Below the pieces are notes generated by a model. It was not told the DNA's origin, did not search any database, and saw only the letters and a list, made by a program, of their open reading frames with translations. This document shows, piece after piece, positions 37,726 through 49,164 of a stretch of 64,000 nt of DNA. Each line of letters opens with the position of its first letter. The first letter of the stretch is position 1. Source of the DNA: Ovis canadensis (lineage: Eukaryota > Chordata > Mammalia > Artiodactyla > Bovidae); NCBI RefSeq assembly GCF_042477335.2, contig NC_091247.1:8516501-8580500 (forward strand), given 5' to 3'. A program made the position numbers and the translations under genes.

Positions 37726-37798
37726 AAAGGAGAAAAAAAGGAAGGAAGGAAGGAGGGAGGGAAGACAGGAGGGAGGGAGGGAAGGAAGGAGGAGAAAA
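37726..37798. repeat. GGAA/GGGA purine repeat at the exon 2 acceptor
   Basis: An imperfect (gaag/gagg)n run on plus, and thus a pure C/T tract of about 70 bases on the transcribed strand, directly upstream of exon 2. It acts as an oversized polypyrimidine tract. Length polymorphism is likely. Confidence 0.8.
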
Positions 37799-37965
37799 GA
37801 TTTAATGTAATTTCAAGGACTTCCAACCCCTGCCTATGAGACGAGGTCATCTTCCCTCCACAGACCTTGTTATCCTGGGTCGTGCAAGTCAACCAATCTG
37901 TCTACTGGGCCCTAATCAATCCACCATAAGGACAGTTCTCTTCCTGCGTCCTTGATTCACTGGTT

Positions 37966-38426
37966 CTCAGACTTTCTGGTCTCAGGACCCCTTTACATTC
38001 TTAAAAATCGAGGACCCCAAAGAGTGTTTGTGTATATGCATAAATAGCTATTGTCATTTGCTATATCAGAAGTTAAACTGAAAAATTTTTAAAATATGTA
38101 TTAATTCAGTTACAATAACAAACCCATTCTATGGTAACACAGTTGCATGCCATTAAAATGCTATATATATTTTCCACAATAAAACAATTTTACTGAGGAT
38201 ACTGGCATTGTAGTACATTTTTGCAACACTCCCCAATGTCTGTTTTCATAGAAGACAGCTGGGTTCTCCTAGCTGCTTCTGCAATTTATGAATTATAGAG
38301 CATTTGGAAAACACTGTGTGTTTGCAAGAGAATAAGAGCAAAGAGGCAGATAACATTTTAGCATTATTATGAAGGTAGTTTTGACCTCAAATTCCCAAAG
38401 GGCCTAGTGTTTCAGAATCACTGCTT
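37966..38426 (+). mobile_element. hAT-type DNA transposon remnant
   Basis: The left end tggttctcagactttctggtctcaggacccctttac and internal segments gaggaccccaaagagtg, agaagacagctgggttctc and gtagttttgacctcaaattccc match a common mammalian Charlie-group non-autonomous element. The right end is tttcagaatcactgc. The family name is not fixed. Confidence 0.55.
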
Positions 38427-39128
38427 TAAGATGAGTGAGTAAAATTCTGTGACAATGCCCAGGCCACATAAACTACCCCCCTAAGCTCCAAAAACAGATG
38501 TGAAGAGCAGTTGTGATATCCTTCCAGTTCTAAGCACATCTGTGGGATGCTCTCAAACCCCCAAACAACATTTTTGTAAGCCACAGTTTCTGTAATGCCA
38601 TACCACACCCAAGTCTACCTGGCCACGGAAAGTCACAGGAAACAGCGCTTTGCTACTCTTCAAACCCAGATCACTCACAGGCCTAGAAGGAGTCAGAGGC
38701 TAAGAACTGTCTTTAGCAAGTGTGCTTCAAACATTTAGCTTATTCTCCAAAGCACAACAGTCCCCTAACTCTGCTTCTATCTCCAGTAATCTGATATGTC
38801 ATAAAAGTATTCCAAAAATTTTAAGAGCTTTTTACTTGATTATAAAAACCCACACAATTATTGCAGTAAACTTGGAAAACACAGAAAAGTATAAAGAGGA
38901 ACACCATGTGTTCCTTGCATGCTATAAAAAAATCAAAGAGATAAATCATTTGTAATCTTGCCAACCTGAGAGGCATAATTGACCGTTTCCTACTCTCTTT
39001 TCCCATGAACTTTTACACAGCTGATAACATGCTGTATATATAATCTCATATCATGCTTTTTTTCTCATTACAAAAACTCATTTCTCCATGTTAATAAAAA
39101 TGCTTCCTAGGATCTTAAATGCCTACAT

Positions 39129-39765
39129 CAGTTCAGTTCAGTCGCTCAGTCATGTCGAACTCTTTGCGACCTCATGTATAGCAGCATGCCAGGCCTCCCT
39201 GTCCATCACCAACTCCTGGAGTTCACTCAGACTCACGTCCATCGAGTCCATGATGCCATCCAGCCATCTCATCCTCGGTCGTCCCCTTCTCCTCCTGCCC
39301 CCAATCCCTCCCAGCATCAGAGTCTTTTCCAGTGATTCAACTCTTCTCATGAGGTGGCCAAAGTACTGGAGTTTCAGCCTTAGCATCATTCCTTCGAAAG
39401 AAATCCCAGGGTTGATCTTCAGAACGGACTGGTTGGATCTCCTTGCAGTCCAAGGGACTCTCAAGAGTCTTCTCCAACACCACAGTTCAAAAGCATCAAT
39501 TCTTCGGCACTCAGCCTTCTTCACAGTCCAACTCTCACACCCATACATGACCACAGGAAAAACCATAGCCTTGACTAGACGGATCTTAGTCAGCAAAGTA
39601 ATGTCTCTGCTTTTCAATATGCTATCTAGGTTGGTCATAACTTTTCTTCCAAGGAGTAAGCGTCTTTTAATTTCATGGCTGCAATCACCATCTGCAGTGA
39701 TTTTGGAGCCCCAAAAAATAAAGTCTGATGCTGTTTCCACACCTATTTCCCATGAAGTGATGCCT
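39129..39765 (-). mobile_element. BovB LINE 3' fragment (antisense)
   Basis: A minus-strand BovB 3' portion with an open frame at 39150-39740 that keeps the post-RT region ([36 protein letters not shown]). The RT catalytic motifs are not included. Near-duplicate 9-10-bp sequences (atgcctacat at 39119, atgcctgcat at 39760) may be the target-site duplication. 5' truncated and inactive. Confidence 0.88.
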
Positions 39766-40159
39766 GCATAGTACTCCCTAATCTAGTTAGCAGTTTCTCA
39801 ACAGTCATTCAGATTATTTCCCATGGCTTGGTGTGGTGAAAAACTGGGAACAAATATATCCAATAAGCCAGTGGTTAAGTTAATTAGGTTACATTTGTGC
39901 AATGGATACTATGTACCTACTAGAAATAATGATCTGGAAAATACACACTCCTTTACTCAGCATCACTGTTTACTGGTCACTGGACCCAGCACCAGGGATG
40001 AACAGCAGCAGACACGTCTCCTCAGAGCTCACATGCCAGTGACAGAAGCAGACAGGACAGAAGGGCAATAGCAGCTTCTCCTCACCAGTGCTGAGGCAGA
40101 CAGGTAAGGGCAGCAGTAGAAAAGAAAAACCCTAGTGCGGGGAGCAACCTCTAAGAGGG

Positions 40160-40439
40160 GGTCTGGAGAAGGCGATGGCACCCCACTCCAGTACTCTTGC
40201 CTGGAAGATCCCATGGATGGAGGAGCCTGGTGGGCTGCAGTCCATGGGGTCGCTAAGAGTTGGACACGACTGAGCGACTTCACTTCCACTTTTCACTTTC
40301 ATGCATTGGAGAAGGAAATGGCAACCCACTCCAGTGTTCTTGCCTGGAGAATCCCAGGGACGGGGGAGTCTGGTGGGCTGCTGTCTATGGGGTTGCAGAG
40401 TCAGACACGACTGAAGTGACTTAGCAGCAGCAGCAGCAA
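40160..40439 (+). mobile_element. Bov-A2 dimeric SINE
   Basis: Two Bov-A monomers (40160-40287 and 40310-40439) are joined by ttccacttttcactttcatgc. It ends in the (agc)n run typical of Bov-A2. Confidence 0.9.
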
Positions 40440-40637
40440 ATGTATGGATACCAAGGGGGAAAGTTGGGGATGGGATGAATTGGGAGATTGGAATCCACAT
40501 ATATATACTATTGACACTATGTATAAAAAAGATAACCATTGAGAACCTAAAAAAAAGAGAGAGATACGGGAGGGATCAGGATTTAAAAAAAAAAAAAAAA
40601 CAGGAAAAAAAAAAGGCGGGGGGCCAGGGGGGTGTGT

Positions 40638-40748
40638 GCGGCACTTCCCTGGCTGTCTAGTGGGAGGGTTCCATGCTCCCACTGCGGCGGTGCAGGTTTG
40701 ATCCTGGTTGGGGAATGAAGATCCTGCATGACAAGGCAGAAAAAAAAT
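40638..40748 (+). mobile_element. CHR-type SINE fragment
   Basis: The head gcacttccctggctgtctagtgg, the B-box-like caggtttgatcctggttggg and an A8 tail. Confidence 0.72.
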
Positions 40749-40884
40749 GGGACGGTGGGATCCTGCTCAGCCGCTCTGAGGAAGACCCCAGCCCCTCAGA
40801 AGCTGGGAAGGAAGCAGGGGGAGGCACAAAGGCTGGAGGTGGAAAAAGGGAAAAGAAGTTGACAGCTTCTTGGAACTAAAGCTG

Positions 40885-41097
40885 GAGGCCAGATCAGGCG
40901 GACCTTGACGGGAGTCTGATCTTATCTGAAGGGCACTGGAAAGCCACGAAGGGCAGGGACGTCATCTGCTGTATTGCAGAGATGAGACTGAAGCGGGGGC
41001 GCGGTGAGAACTGAAGCAAGAGTACAGTCAGGACGCCTTCCCGAGGGCCCATCCATGGCTGGTGGCAGTGGAGATAAGGATTGATGCAGACCATTTT
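40885..41097 (+). repeat. Ancient dispersed repeat, late portion
   Basis: It contains tctgatcttatctgaagggcactggaaagcc followed by cagggacgtcatctgctg. This resembles the later part of the old dispersed repeat at 21925 and 28866. Low similarity; the extent is approximate. Confidence 0.3.
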
Positions 41098-41258
41098 TAA
41101 AGCCTTTATTGAATCCGTTACAACATTGCTTCCGTTTTATGTCTTTGGTTTTTTGGCTGCGAGGCATGTGGGATCTTAGCTCCCAGACCAGGGATCGAAC
41201 CCGCAACCCCTGCAATGGGAGGTGAAGTCTTAACCACTGGGCCACCAGGCAACTCCCA
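41098..41258 (-). mobile_element. CHR-type SINE
   Basis: Antisense CHR: ggttttttggctgcgaggcatg, gggatcttagctcccagacc, gggatcgaacccgcaacccc and the head ccactgggccaccaggcaac. Confidence 0.8.
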
Positions 41259-41598
41259 AGAAGTGGGTGAATTTCCTTTTATTTGGAGGTAAAGCCAATA
41301 GGGCTAGCTGCTGAATTGTGTGTATGGGAAAATAAAGAAAAGAAACACAAAACTCCTAGCTTTTTCATTTAAATAAAGAAATTGATGTAGACACAAAATA
41401 TTTAGAGGGAGAAGAGAACTGATCTGTTGGAGAATACCCAGAGTCTTTTTTTGACTAAAGATTGAGATGACTAAGATGTCTGAGGCGGAGATACAGGATA
41501 GGGGAAGCTTGAAAGATTGACCTTTAGCCACAGTTTAAAATCTGCGTGTTATTATCAAATAAAGGTAGGAGGTAAGTTTGGAGAAAGTCCCAAACTCT

Positions 41599-41753
41599 TG
41601 GCCTTCCCTGGGAGCTCAGTGGTAAAGAATCTACCTGCCAATGCAGGAGATTTGGGTTCGATCCCTGGGTCAGGAGAAGGAAATGGCAACCCATTCCCAT
41701 ACTCTTGTCAGGGGTTGCAAAGTCGGACATAACTTTGCAACTAAACACCACCA
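41599..41753 (+). mobile_element. Bov-tA SINE, internally deleted
   Basis: The tRNA head ttccctgggagctcagtggt and B-box-like gggttcgatccctgggtcag are followed by a shortened Bov-A body (about 50 bases missing) ending gtcggacataactttgcaac. Confidence 0.8.
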
Positions 41754-42438
41754 ACAATAAATATGCTGAGCTTTTGATAAATTCTACTGAATTTTTTCCC
41801 AAAAGCACAATTTATGCCCTCATCAGTGCTCTGACTGGCTCTCCAAAATAATGTACTATTAATAGCTGATAAAACATATCTTGAGTTTTGTTTGCAAACG
41901 TGACAGTGGAAGAGGGTATTATTACACTATCTTTTTTGTATTGCTGAGGGTTTTTTTTTTCCTGCTACACAAAATTAATTTAAATTCAAGTCACCTTTTG
42001 ATAGGTGAAGGCAGAGATATAATCAGAAAATCAGAACAAGGATCACAAGTCCTAAAGACTGAGAATACACTCTGGGTTCAAGCCTTCTTGCCTGGTGATT
42101 CCTGTTCTGAAATTCTCAGGGCCTGTATTTGTTGTATTGTTGTCAGCCAGTTCTAATCCTGCCCTACATTTTTCTAATCCAATACCGAAAAGGAAACAAG
42201 GATTAGAGCCAATTTTAGCATTAAGAATCAAGTAGGTTGGGCTACTTCCTCACAAATAATCCCTGGCAATCACATTTCAACTCCCTTAGAAGTCCTCTTT
42301 GTGTGGAGAGAAACAATAAAGCCTTCCGAGGCTGGTCCAGCCAGAGGGTCTTATTTCTGCATTCCAAACCACGTGATTTCCAGGTAAACCATCCGCTCCA
42401 CCACCACCTGGCCTGAGTATTTGGCACAGAAGACACCA

Positions 42439-42542
42439 GGGCAGTATTCTTGCCTGGGAAATCCCATGGACAGAGGAGCTGGACAGGCTATAGTTCATGT
42501 GGCAGCAAAGAGTCAGACATGACTTAGTGATTAAATAACAAC
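42439..42542 (+). mobile_element. Bov-A SINE fragment
   Basis: It starts ggcagtattcttgcctgggaaatcc and ends gtcagacatgacttagtgatt. Tail half of a Bov-A monomer. Confidence 0.75.
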
Positions 42543-42588
42543 GCTAGGGCAGCTTTAACTTCTGCAAAATTATGAGAACCATGGCCTT

Positions 42589-43072
42589 GGTTACTCCTTG
42601 GAAGAAAAGTTATGACCAACCTAGACAGCATATTAAAAAGCAGAGACATTACTTGCCAACAAAAGTCCGTCTAGTCAAAGCTATGGTTTTTCCAGCAGTC
42701 ATGTATGGACGTGAGAGTTGGACTATAAAGAAAGCTGAGTGCCAAAGAATTGATACTTTTGAAGTGTGGTGTTGGAGAAGACTCTTGAGAGTCCCTTGGA
42801 CTACAAGGAGATCCAACCAGTCCATCCTAAAGGAGATCAGTCCTGAATACTCATTGGAAGGACTGATGCTAAACCTGAAGCTCCAATACTTTGGCCACCT
42901 GATTTGAAGAGTTGACTCATTTGAAAAGACCCTGATGCTGGGAAAGACTGAAGGCAGGAGGAGAAGGGGATGACAGAGGATGAGATGGTTGGATGGCATC
43001 ACCAACTCAATGGACATGAGTCTGGAGTGAACTCCAGGTGTTGGTGATGGACAGGGAGGCCTGGCATGCTGT
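42589..43072 (+). mobile_element. BovB LINE fragment, both ends missing
   Basis: Sense BovB sequence from ttactccttggaagaaaagtt to ggaggcctggcatgctgt. The open frame at 42572-42907 keeps ESWTIKKAECQRIDTFEVWC and [16 protein letters not shown]. It stops short of the usual BovB 3' terminus, so it is truncated on both sides. No RT active-site motif. Confidence 0.85.
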
Positions 43073-43726
43073 GTCCCTCACAGCCAAAGGGAAAGAATGT
43101 AGATTCCTTTTCAACCATATCCTGCAGGTGCCGGGTGACTCCCAAACTCAACAAATTCCTCCCCAGTCCTGAGAAAAAGAGCAGGTGGTCTAGATTACCT
43201 GGGACCTGTTCAGACTCACCCAGTATACCAACTGGAGCCCCAAAGTGCAGGCTCTAGGGAGAGCTGCACACCCCTCCCAAGCCCCCACCCCCTGGAGAGC
43301 CCTGTCCTTACCACCCCAGGCACCCACGACTGCCCTTGGCAGTGACACGTCAGGGCACCTAAGCCCATGGCACACCAAGACGTCGGAAATAGCATGACTC
43401 ATACTAGACGGGCTGGAAGCTTGGGAGAAGTGGAGGTGTCACCAAAACCCTCAGAACTATGGGGGATTCAAACAGTCTATGCTCTGTGCCCACAGAGGTC
43501 CACGCTGCCCTGCACTCAGCCACTGGAAGTTTGGTGCCTGACTGGAAGGAGGAGCGCCTCCCCTCTGTGGAGGGATTTAAAGAAATGTAAACTCAGGCCA
43601 CAAGTGCCCTCCACTTTGACCAACACAGAGACAGGGAATTTCGTTAGTTATTTCAGCTCAGTAGTGGTGGTTCTTCTGAAACTCACCCTCTTAAATAAAC
43701 CTTAGTTGTGTGACGGTATAAGGCTA
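43073..43726. other. 650-bp unassigned segment between two BovB pieces
   Basis: GC-richer than its surroundings and not part of BovB. Near its right end it has a plus-strand AATAAA (in cttaaataaaccttag) about 35 bases before the next BovB piece begins. Open frames here show no domain. It could be a solo LTR-like repeat, a processed transcript remnant, or original target DNA. Confidence 0.35.
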
Positions 43727-45085
43727 GTTCTACTTGGACTTCATTGACTATGCTAAAGGCTTTGTGTGGATCACAACAAACTGTGGAAAAGTTTTAAAGA
43801 GATGGGAATATCAGACCACCTTATCTGCCTCCTGCGAAACCTGTATGCAGGTTAAGAAGCAACGGTTAGAATCGGACATGGAACAAGGACTGGTTCCAAA
43901 TTGGGAAAGGAGTACCTCAAGGCTGTATATTGTCACCTTGCTCATTTAACTTATATGCAAAGTACATCATACCAAATACCAGGCTGGATGAAGCACAAGC
44001 TGGAATCAAGATTGCAGGGAGAAATATCAATAATCTCAGATATGCAGATGCTGCTGCTGCTGCTAAGTTGCTTCAGTCGTGTCCGGCTCTGTGCAACCCC
44101 ACAGACGGCAGCCCACCAGGCTCCCCCATCCCTGGGATTCTCCAGGCAAGAACACTGGAGTGGGTTGCCATTTCCTTCTCCAATGCATTACAGTGAAAAG
44201 TGAAAGGGAAGTCGGTCAGTTGTGTCCGACTCTTTGCGACCCCATGGACTGCAGCCCACCAGTCTCCTCTGCCTTTGGGATTTTCCAGGCAAGAGTACTG
44301 GAGTGGGGTGCCATTGCCTTCTCCATCAGATATGCAGATGACACCACCCTTATGGCAGAAAGTCTTGATGAAAGTGAAAGAGGAGAGTGAAAAAGTTGGC
44401 CTAAAACTCAACATTCAAAAAACTAAGATCATGGCTTCAAGTCCCATCACGTCATGGCAAATAGATGGGGAAACAATGGAAACAGTGACAGACTTTATTT
44501 TCTTGGGCTCCAAAATCACTGCAGATGGTGACTGCAGCCATAAAATTAAAACACGCTTACTCCTTGGAAGAAAAGCTATGGCAAACCGAGACATATTAAA
44601 AAGCAGTGACATCACTTTGCCAACAAAGGTCCATATAGTCAAAGCTATAGTTTTTCAGTAGTCATGTATGGATGTGAGAGTTGGACCATAAAGAAGTCTG
44701 AGCACCGAAGAACTGATGCCTTTGAATTGTAGTATTGGGGAAGACTTGAGAATCCTTTGGACTGCAAGGAGATCCAACCAGTCCATCCTAAAGGAAATCA
44801 ATACTGAATACTCATTGGAAGGACTGATGCTGAAGCTGAAGCTCCAATACTTTGGCCACCTGATTCGAAGAGCCAGTCCATTAGAAAAGACCCTGATGCT
44901 GGGAAAGATGGAAGGCAGGAGGAGAAGGGGACGACAGAGGATGAGATGGTTGGATGGCATCACTGATGCAATGGACATGGGTTTGAGCAAGCTCCAGGAG
45001 ATGGTGAAGGACAGGGAAGCCTGTTGTTCTGCAGTCCACGGGGTCACAAAGAGTCAGACACGACTGACTGACTGAACAACAAGGC
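43727..45085 (+). mobile_element. BovB LINE fragment interrupted by Bov-A2
   Basis: Sense BovB from within the reverse transcriptase (DFIDYAKGF-like motif A region, decayed) through the late ORF to the terminal gtcagacacgactgactgac tail. It is split by the Bov-A2 at 44051-44325. Stops and frameshifts are many. Motif A is degraded (KGFVWI in place of KAFDCV). Confidence 0.88.
44036..44340 (-). mobile_element. Bov-A2 inserted in BovB, with 15-bp target duplication
   Basis: A dimeric Bov-A2 (44051-44325, antisense, opening with (ctg)4) interrupts BovB. The 15-bp host sequence tcagatatgcagatg is perfectly duplicated at 44036-44050 and 44326-44340. Removing one copy and the SINE restores continuous BovB at this junction, which shows the order of events. 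Confidence 0.95.
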
Positions 45086-45151
45086 TAGTTACTCAGGCAG
45101 ACGTCACTCCCACCCTCATGACCAAGAGAAAAAATGCCTAAAGCAGCCATG

Positions 45152-45470
45152 TGCTGTGCTGTGCTTAGTCACTCAGCCATGTCCGACTCTCTGTGACCCC
45201 ATGGACTGCAGCCTGCCAGGCTCCTCTATAAGGATTCTCCAGGCAAGAATACTGGAGTGGGTTGCCATGCTCTCCTCCAGGGGATCTCTCCAACCCAGGT
45301 CTCCCTCATTGTGGGTGGATTCTTTACCAGCTGAGCCACCAGGGAAGCCCAAGAATACTGGAGTGGGTAGCTTTATCCTTCTCCAGTGGATCTTCCTGAC
45401 CCAGGAATCAAACTGGGGTCCCCTGCATTCCAGGTGGATTCTTTACCAGCTGAGCTATCAGGCAAGCCCA
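45152..45470 (-). mobile_element. Bov-tA SINE with tandem partial duplication
   Basis: A full antisense Bov-tA (45152-45349) is followed by a second partial copy (45350-45470) that repeats the interval from agaatactggagtgggtagc to ctttaccagctgagctatcagg. This is a tandem duplication of the head half or a multimeric SINE. Confidence 0.82.
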
Positions 45471-45539
45471 AAGAAGCCATACTCCAGTGAAAATTAATTT
45501 TAAAAAAAGAAAGAGAAAATGCCAAGGGAAGCACTAAAA

Positions 45540-45728
45540 TTAGACAGACCAGGGAAACTCCAGGTTCAGCCATTTGTTAGCTGTAGACATTGAGCAAGTG
45601 TAAAATTTTTTAGGTTTCAGCCTTCTCATCTACAAAATTATAATACTCTAATGACCTGTTGTGAGGGTTAACGAGACAATATGCCTGGGAAGGTATCTGG
45701 CAGGTCCGAGGCACAGAACAAAAGGCAT
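45540..45728 (+). mobile_element. MIR SINE
   Basis: MIR core order: gccatttgttagctgtagac, ttgagcaagtg, tcatctacaaaattataatac and tgttgtgagggttaacgagac. Old mammal-wide SINE. Confidence 0.65.
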
Positions 45729-45989
45729 CACTGTGATGTCACCATAAAAAATATGTGATTCATACAGACAATGAAATAAAAAAATTGTAACACTTCACTT
45801 CCACCAATTGAGATTTTTAATATAATATAAAAATCCTATAAAAATACATATTTAAAATACAGTTTAAAATAATCACCAAAATATTTAGGTACCAAACTCT
45901 ACATGTATTTCAGCAGAAACTTCTAAACTTCCCTGACCCACAATAAACATGTGAATATGCTGTGGAATAATGGCACCAATGTATAAGAT

Positions 45990-47143
45990 CAAATTGCCAA
46001 CATCCGTTGGATCATGGAAAAAGCAAGAGAGTTCCAGAAAAACACCTATTTCTGCTTTATTGACTATACCAAAGCCTTTGACTGTGTGGATCACAATAAA
46101 CTGTGGACAATTCTTCAAGAGATGGGAATACCAGACCACCTAACCTGCCTCTTGAGAAATCTGTATGCAGGTCAGGAAGCAACAGTTAGAACTGGACATG
46201 GAACAACAGACTGGTTCCAAATAGGAAAAGGAGTACGTCAAGGCTGTATATTGTCACCCTGCTTATTTAACTTCTATGCAGAGTACATCATGAGAAACGC
46301 TGGGCTGGAAGAAACACAAGCTGGAATCAAGATTGCTGGAGAAATATCAACAACCTCAGATATGCAGATGACACCACCCTTATGGCAGAAAGTGAAGAGG
46401 AACTAAAAAGCCTCTTGATGAAAGTGAAAGAGGAGAGTGAAAAAGTTGGCTTAAAGCTCAACATTCAGAAAACGAAGATCATGGCATCCGGTCCCATCAC
46501 TTCATGGGAAATAGATGGGGAAACAGTGGAAACAGCATCAGACTTTATGTTTTGGGGCTCCAAAATCACTGCAGATGGTGACTGTAGCCATGAAATTAAA
46601 AGACGTTTACTCCTTGGAAGAAAAGTTATGACCAACCTAGATAGTATATTCAAAAGCAGAGACATTACTTTGCCGACTAAGGTCCATCTAGTCAAGGCTA
46701 TGGTTTTTCCTGTGGTCATGTATGGATGTGAGAGTTGGACTGTGAAGAAGGCTGAGTGCCGAAGAATTGATGCTTTTGAAGTGTGGTGTTGGAGAAGACT
46801 CTTGAGAGTCCCATGGACTGCAAGGAGATCCAACCAGTCCATTCTGAAGGAGATCAGCCCTGGGTGTTCTTTGGAAGGAATGATGCAAAAGCTGAAGCTC
46901 CAGTACTTTGGCCACCTCATGAGAAGAGTTGACTCATTGGAAAAGACTCTGATGCTGGGAGGGATTGGGGGCAGGAGGAGAAGGGAACGACAGAGGATGA
47001 GATGGCTGGATGGCATCACCGACTCGATGGACGTGAGTCTGAGTGAACTCTGGGAGATGGTGATGGACAGGGAGGCCTGGCGTGCTGCGATTCATGGGGT
47101 CGCAAAGAGTCGGACACGACTGAGAGACTGAACTGCACTGAAC
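45990..47143 (+). mobile_element. BovB LINE fragment with decayed reverse transcriptase
   Basis: Sense BovB from just before RT motif A to the 3' end. The open frame at 46014-46406 has FIDYTKAFDCVDH (motif A) and [14 protein letters not shown] (motif B). The frame at 46382-47131 carries the late ORF with [21 protein letters not shown] one-base deletion around 46340 separates them at the YADD region. 5' truncated, not functional. It is the best-preserved plus-strand copy. Confidence 0.92.
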
Positions 47144-47454
47144 TCAAATATTAATATAGAATTGAACAGAAAAAGCCTTATACCACTTCTAAAGAAAGAG
47201 ACAGGGACCTCTGCTTATCCAGGAAGAGATGCATTAATGCTGAAGCACAAGGCAGAGGCCCCAGACAGTAAGATATTTCATGTCACAACAGGGACACTGG
47301 GCTGTATTTCGAAGTTGCCATTACTTAACACTGTTCTAAGAATTGCCTTAGACAAGAAAACAAAACAAGGTAAGAAGAACACAGAGTTATCTGCCTACAG
47401 AAATCATGGGAATCAACTAAAAAACTAGTAGAAACATTAAAACCTTTAGCAAGG

Positions 47455-47658
47455 TTGTTGTTGTTTAGTTGCTAAGTCATGTCCGACTTTTTGCAACCCT
47501 ATGAACTGTAGTCCACCATGCTCCTCTGTCCATGGGATTTCCCAGGCAAGAATACTGGTTGCCATTTCCTTCTCCAGGGGATGTTCCTGACTCAGGGACT
47601 GAAACCAGGTGTCCTGCACTGGCAGGCGGATTCTTTACCACAGAGCCACCAGAGAGGT
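47455..47658 (-). mobile_element. Bov-tA SINE
   Basis: Antisense copy: (ttg)n start, aagtcatgtccgactttttgc body, and head ctttaccacagagccaccag at right. Confidence 0.85.
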
Positions 47659-48085
47659 CACAGATACAAAATAAACACATAAAAACCAAGAGGACTTTCA
47701 CACGGCAACAACAGGCAGACGCTAGGAAGGCAGCCCCACTGCTTCCTAGCGCACACGGGCTGGGACTCCGCGCCCCGTCAGTTCTGTTCCACCTGCTGCC
47801 GGCAATTCTGCTCTGAAGCAACAGCAAGTCTGTCCCTCTTTCCCCGACGGCACTTCAGACATCTGAGGACGGCAACCAAGACTCTCCAACGGTCTTGCTC
47901 TGGGCTGAAGATCCTCCCAGCTAAACAAGTGTATCTTCCCAGGGAGACTAAGTTAAGCCTCCACAAAACAGAAAGAAATGGTTCAAATACTTGAAAACAA
48001 GCCTTCCTGGTACTCTCAAGCTCCTTCTCTTAGGAAGACACATGCACACAGAAACTGTTGGCAACTAACCACAAACCTCTTTCAT

Positions 48086-48245
48086 TAAAAAAATATATAT
48101 ATATTTGCTTGGCTGCGCCAGGTCTTATTTGCAGCATGCAGGTTCTTTAGTTACAGCATGTGGGATCTAGTTTCTGGACCAAAGATTGAACCCAGGCCCC
48201 CTGGGTTCATGAAGTCTTAACCACTGGACCATCAGGGAACTCCCC
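48086..48245 (-). mobile_element. CHR-type SINE
   Basis: Antisense CHR with an A/T tail at left, ttggctgcgccaggtcttat, gggatctagtttctggacc, and head ccactggaccatcagggaac. Confidence 0.8.
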
Positions 48246-48802
48246 AAATCTAATTTTTTTTGTCTTTATGATGTTTTAAATAACATAGAAGCAGCACATT
48301 CTTGATGAAAAATTAACAACAGAGAGATGAATAGCAACAAAGTGACATTCTCCTCCCCATCCCTACTCCTGACGGGAAACATTCATGGTTTAGGGAATGC
48401 TCTTTCAGATCCTTTGCCAGGCACATCCAGGCAAGCACGGGACTCTAACACATAAACCCATGACTCCTTGGCACAGGCCTAGAAGGTAAAACAACTTTCA
48501 ACGATTCTACTTCTTTGGTGGGTAAGAACACTTCTACTGGAAAGAATTTTAGAGACCATCTAAGGACAGAGTCTAGGTCCTCATTTTGGGATTGAGATGC
48601 TCCTATGAAACACAGCCATAGGGAGTGGCCAAGGCCACCAACTGGTCCTAGCGCACACGGGAAGCAGGTCTCTGGATCCCCATCCAAATGCTCTTCCCAC
48701 TCCACATACTGTCTCTCAGGGGCCAGCATGGACTGGACTCCGCACTGGAACCCGGCGTGCTTTTCTTTGTTATACTGCAGTGATCACCCTGACAAAGTAA
48801 AG

Positions 48803-49010
48803 CAAACCGATGCAGATGGGTTTTGGAGCCAGATGGTTAAGGTTCACATCCCTGCTGCTCCTCCACTTCCTAGACTTGGGACAAGTGACTGAATCTGTGT
48901 CAGTTTCCACATCTATAAAATGGGGATGACCACACATGCCTCACAGAGCTACTGTGAGGAGTCAATGATTTGATGTGTGTGAGGCACTTAGTTCAGTCTT
49001 AAAATGGTCC
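48803..49010 (+). mobile_element. MIR SINE
   Basis: A well-ordered MIR: ggttttggagccagatggtt, cacttcctagacttgggacaag, agtttccacatctataaaatgg, cagagctactgtgaggagtc, and the tail toward gaggcacttagttcag. Confidence 0.8.
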
Positions 49011-49164
49011 TCAGCACTGTCAGCTACCGCCAGCACCATCAGCATCTTTTAGAGGTATCTGATTCTCCTAATCAGGGAGAATCCAGTGATTTCTAATTGG
49101 TTTCTTATTGCTTCCCCGTGCAGTTTGTGACACGTCTTCCGTTCTCCAGTTTGCTTCTCTCCAT

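Noticed and set aside
39150..39740. 196-codon minus-strand open frame
   Set aside because: It is the translated 3' part of another BovB fragment, with the same [13 protein letters not shown] residues as the other copies.
46014..47131. Overlapping open frames with reverse transcriptase motifs as a candidate host gene
   Set aside because: They are a 5'-truncated BovB LINE. A frameshift breaks the frame at the YADD region, and near-identical relatives occur elsewhere in the window.
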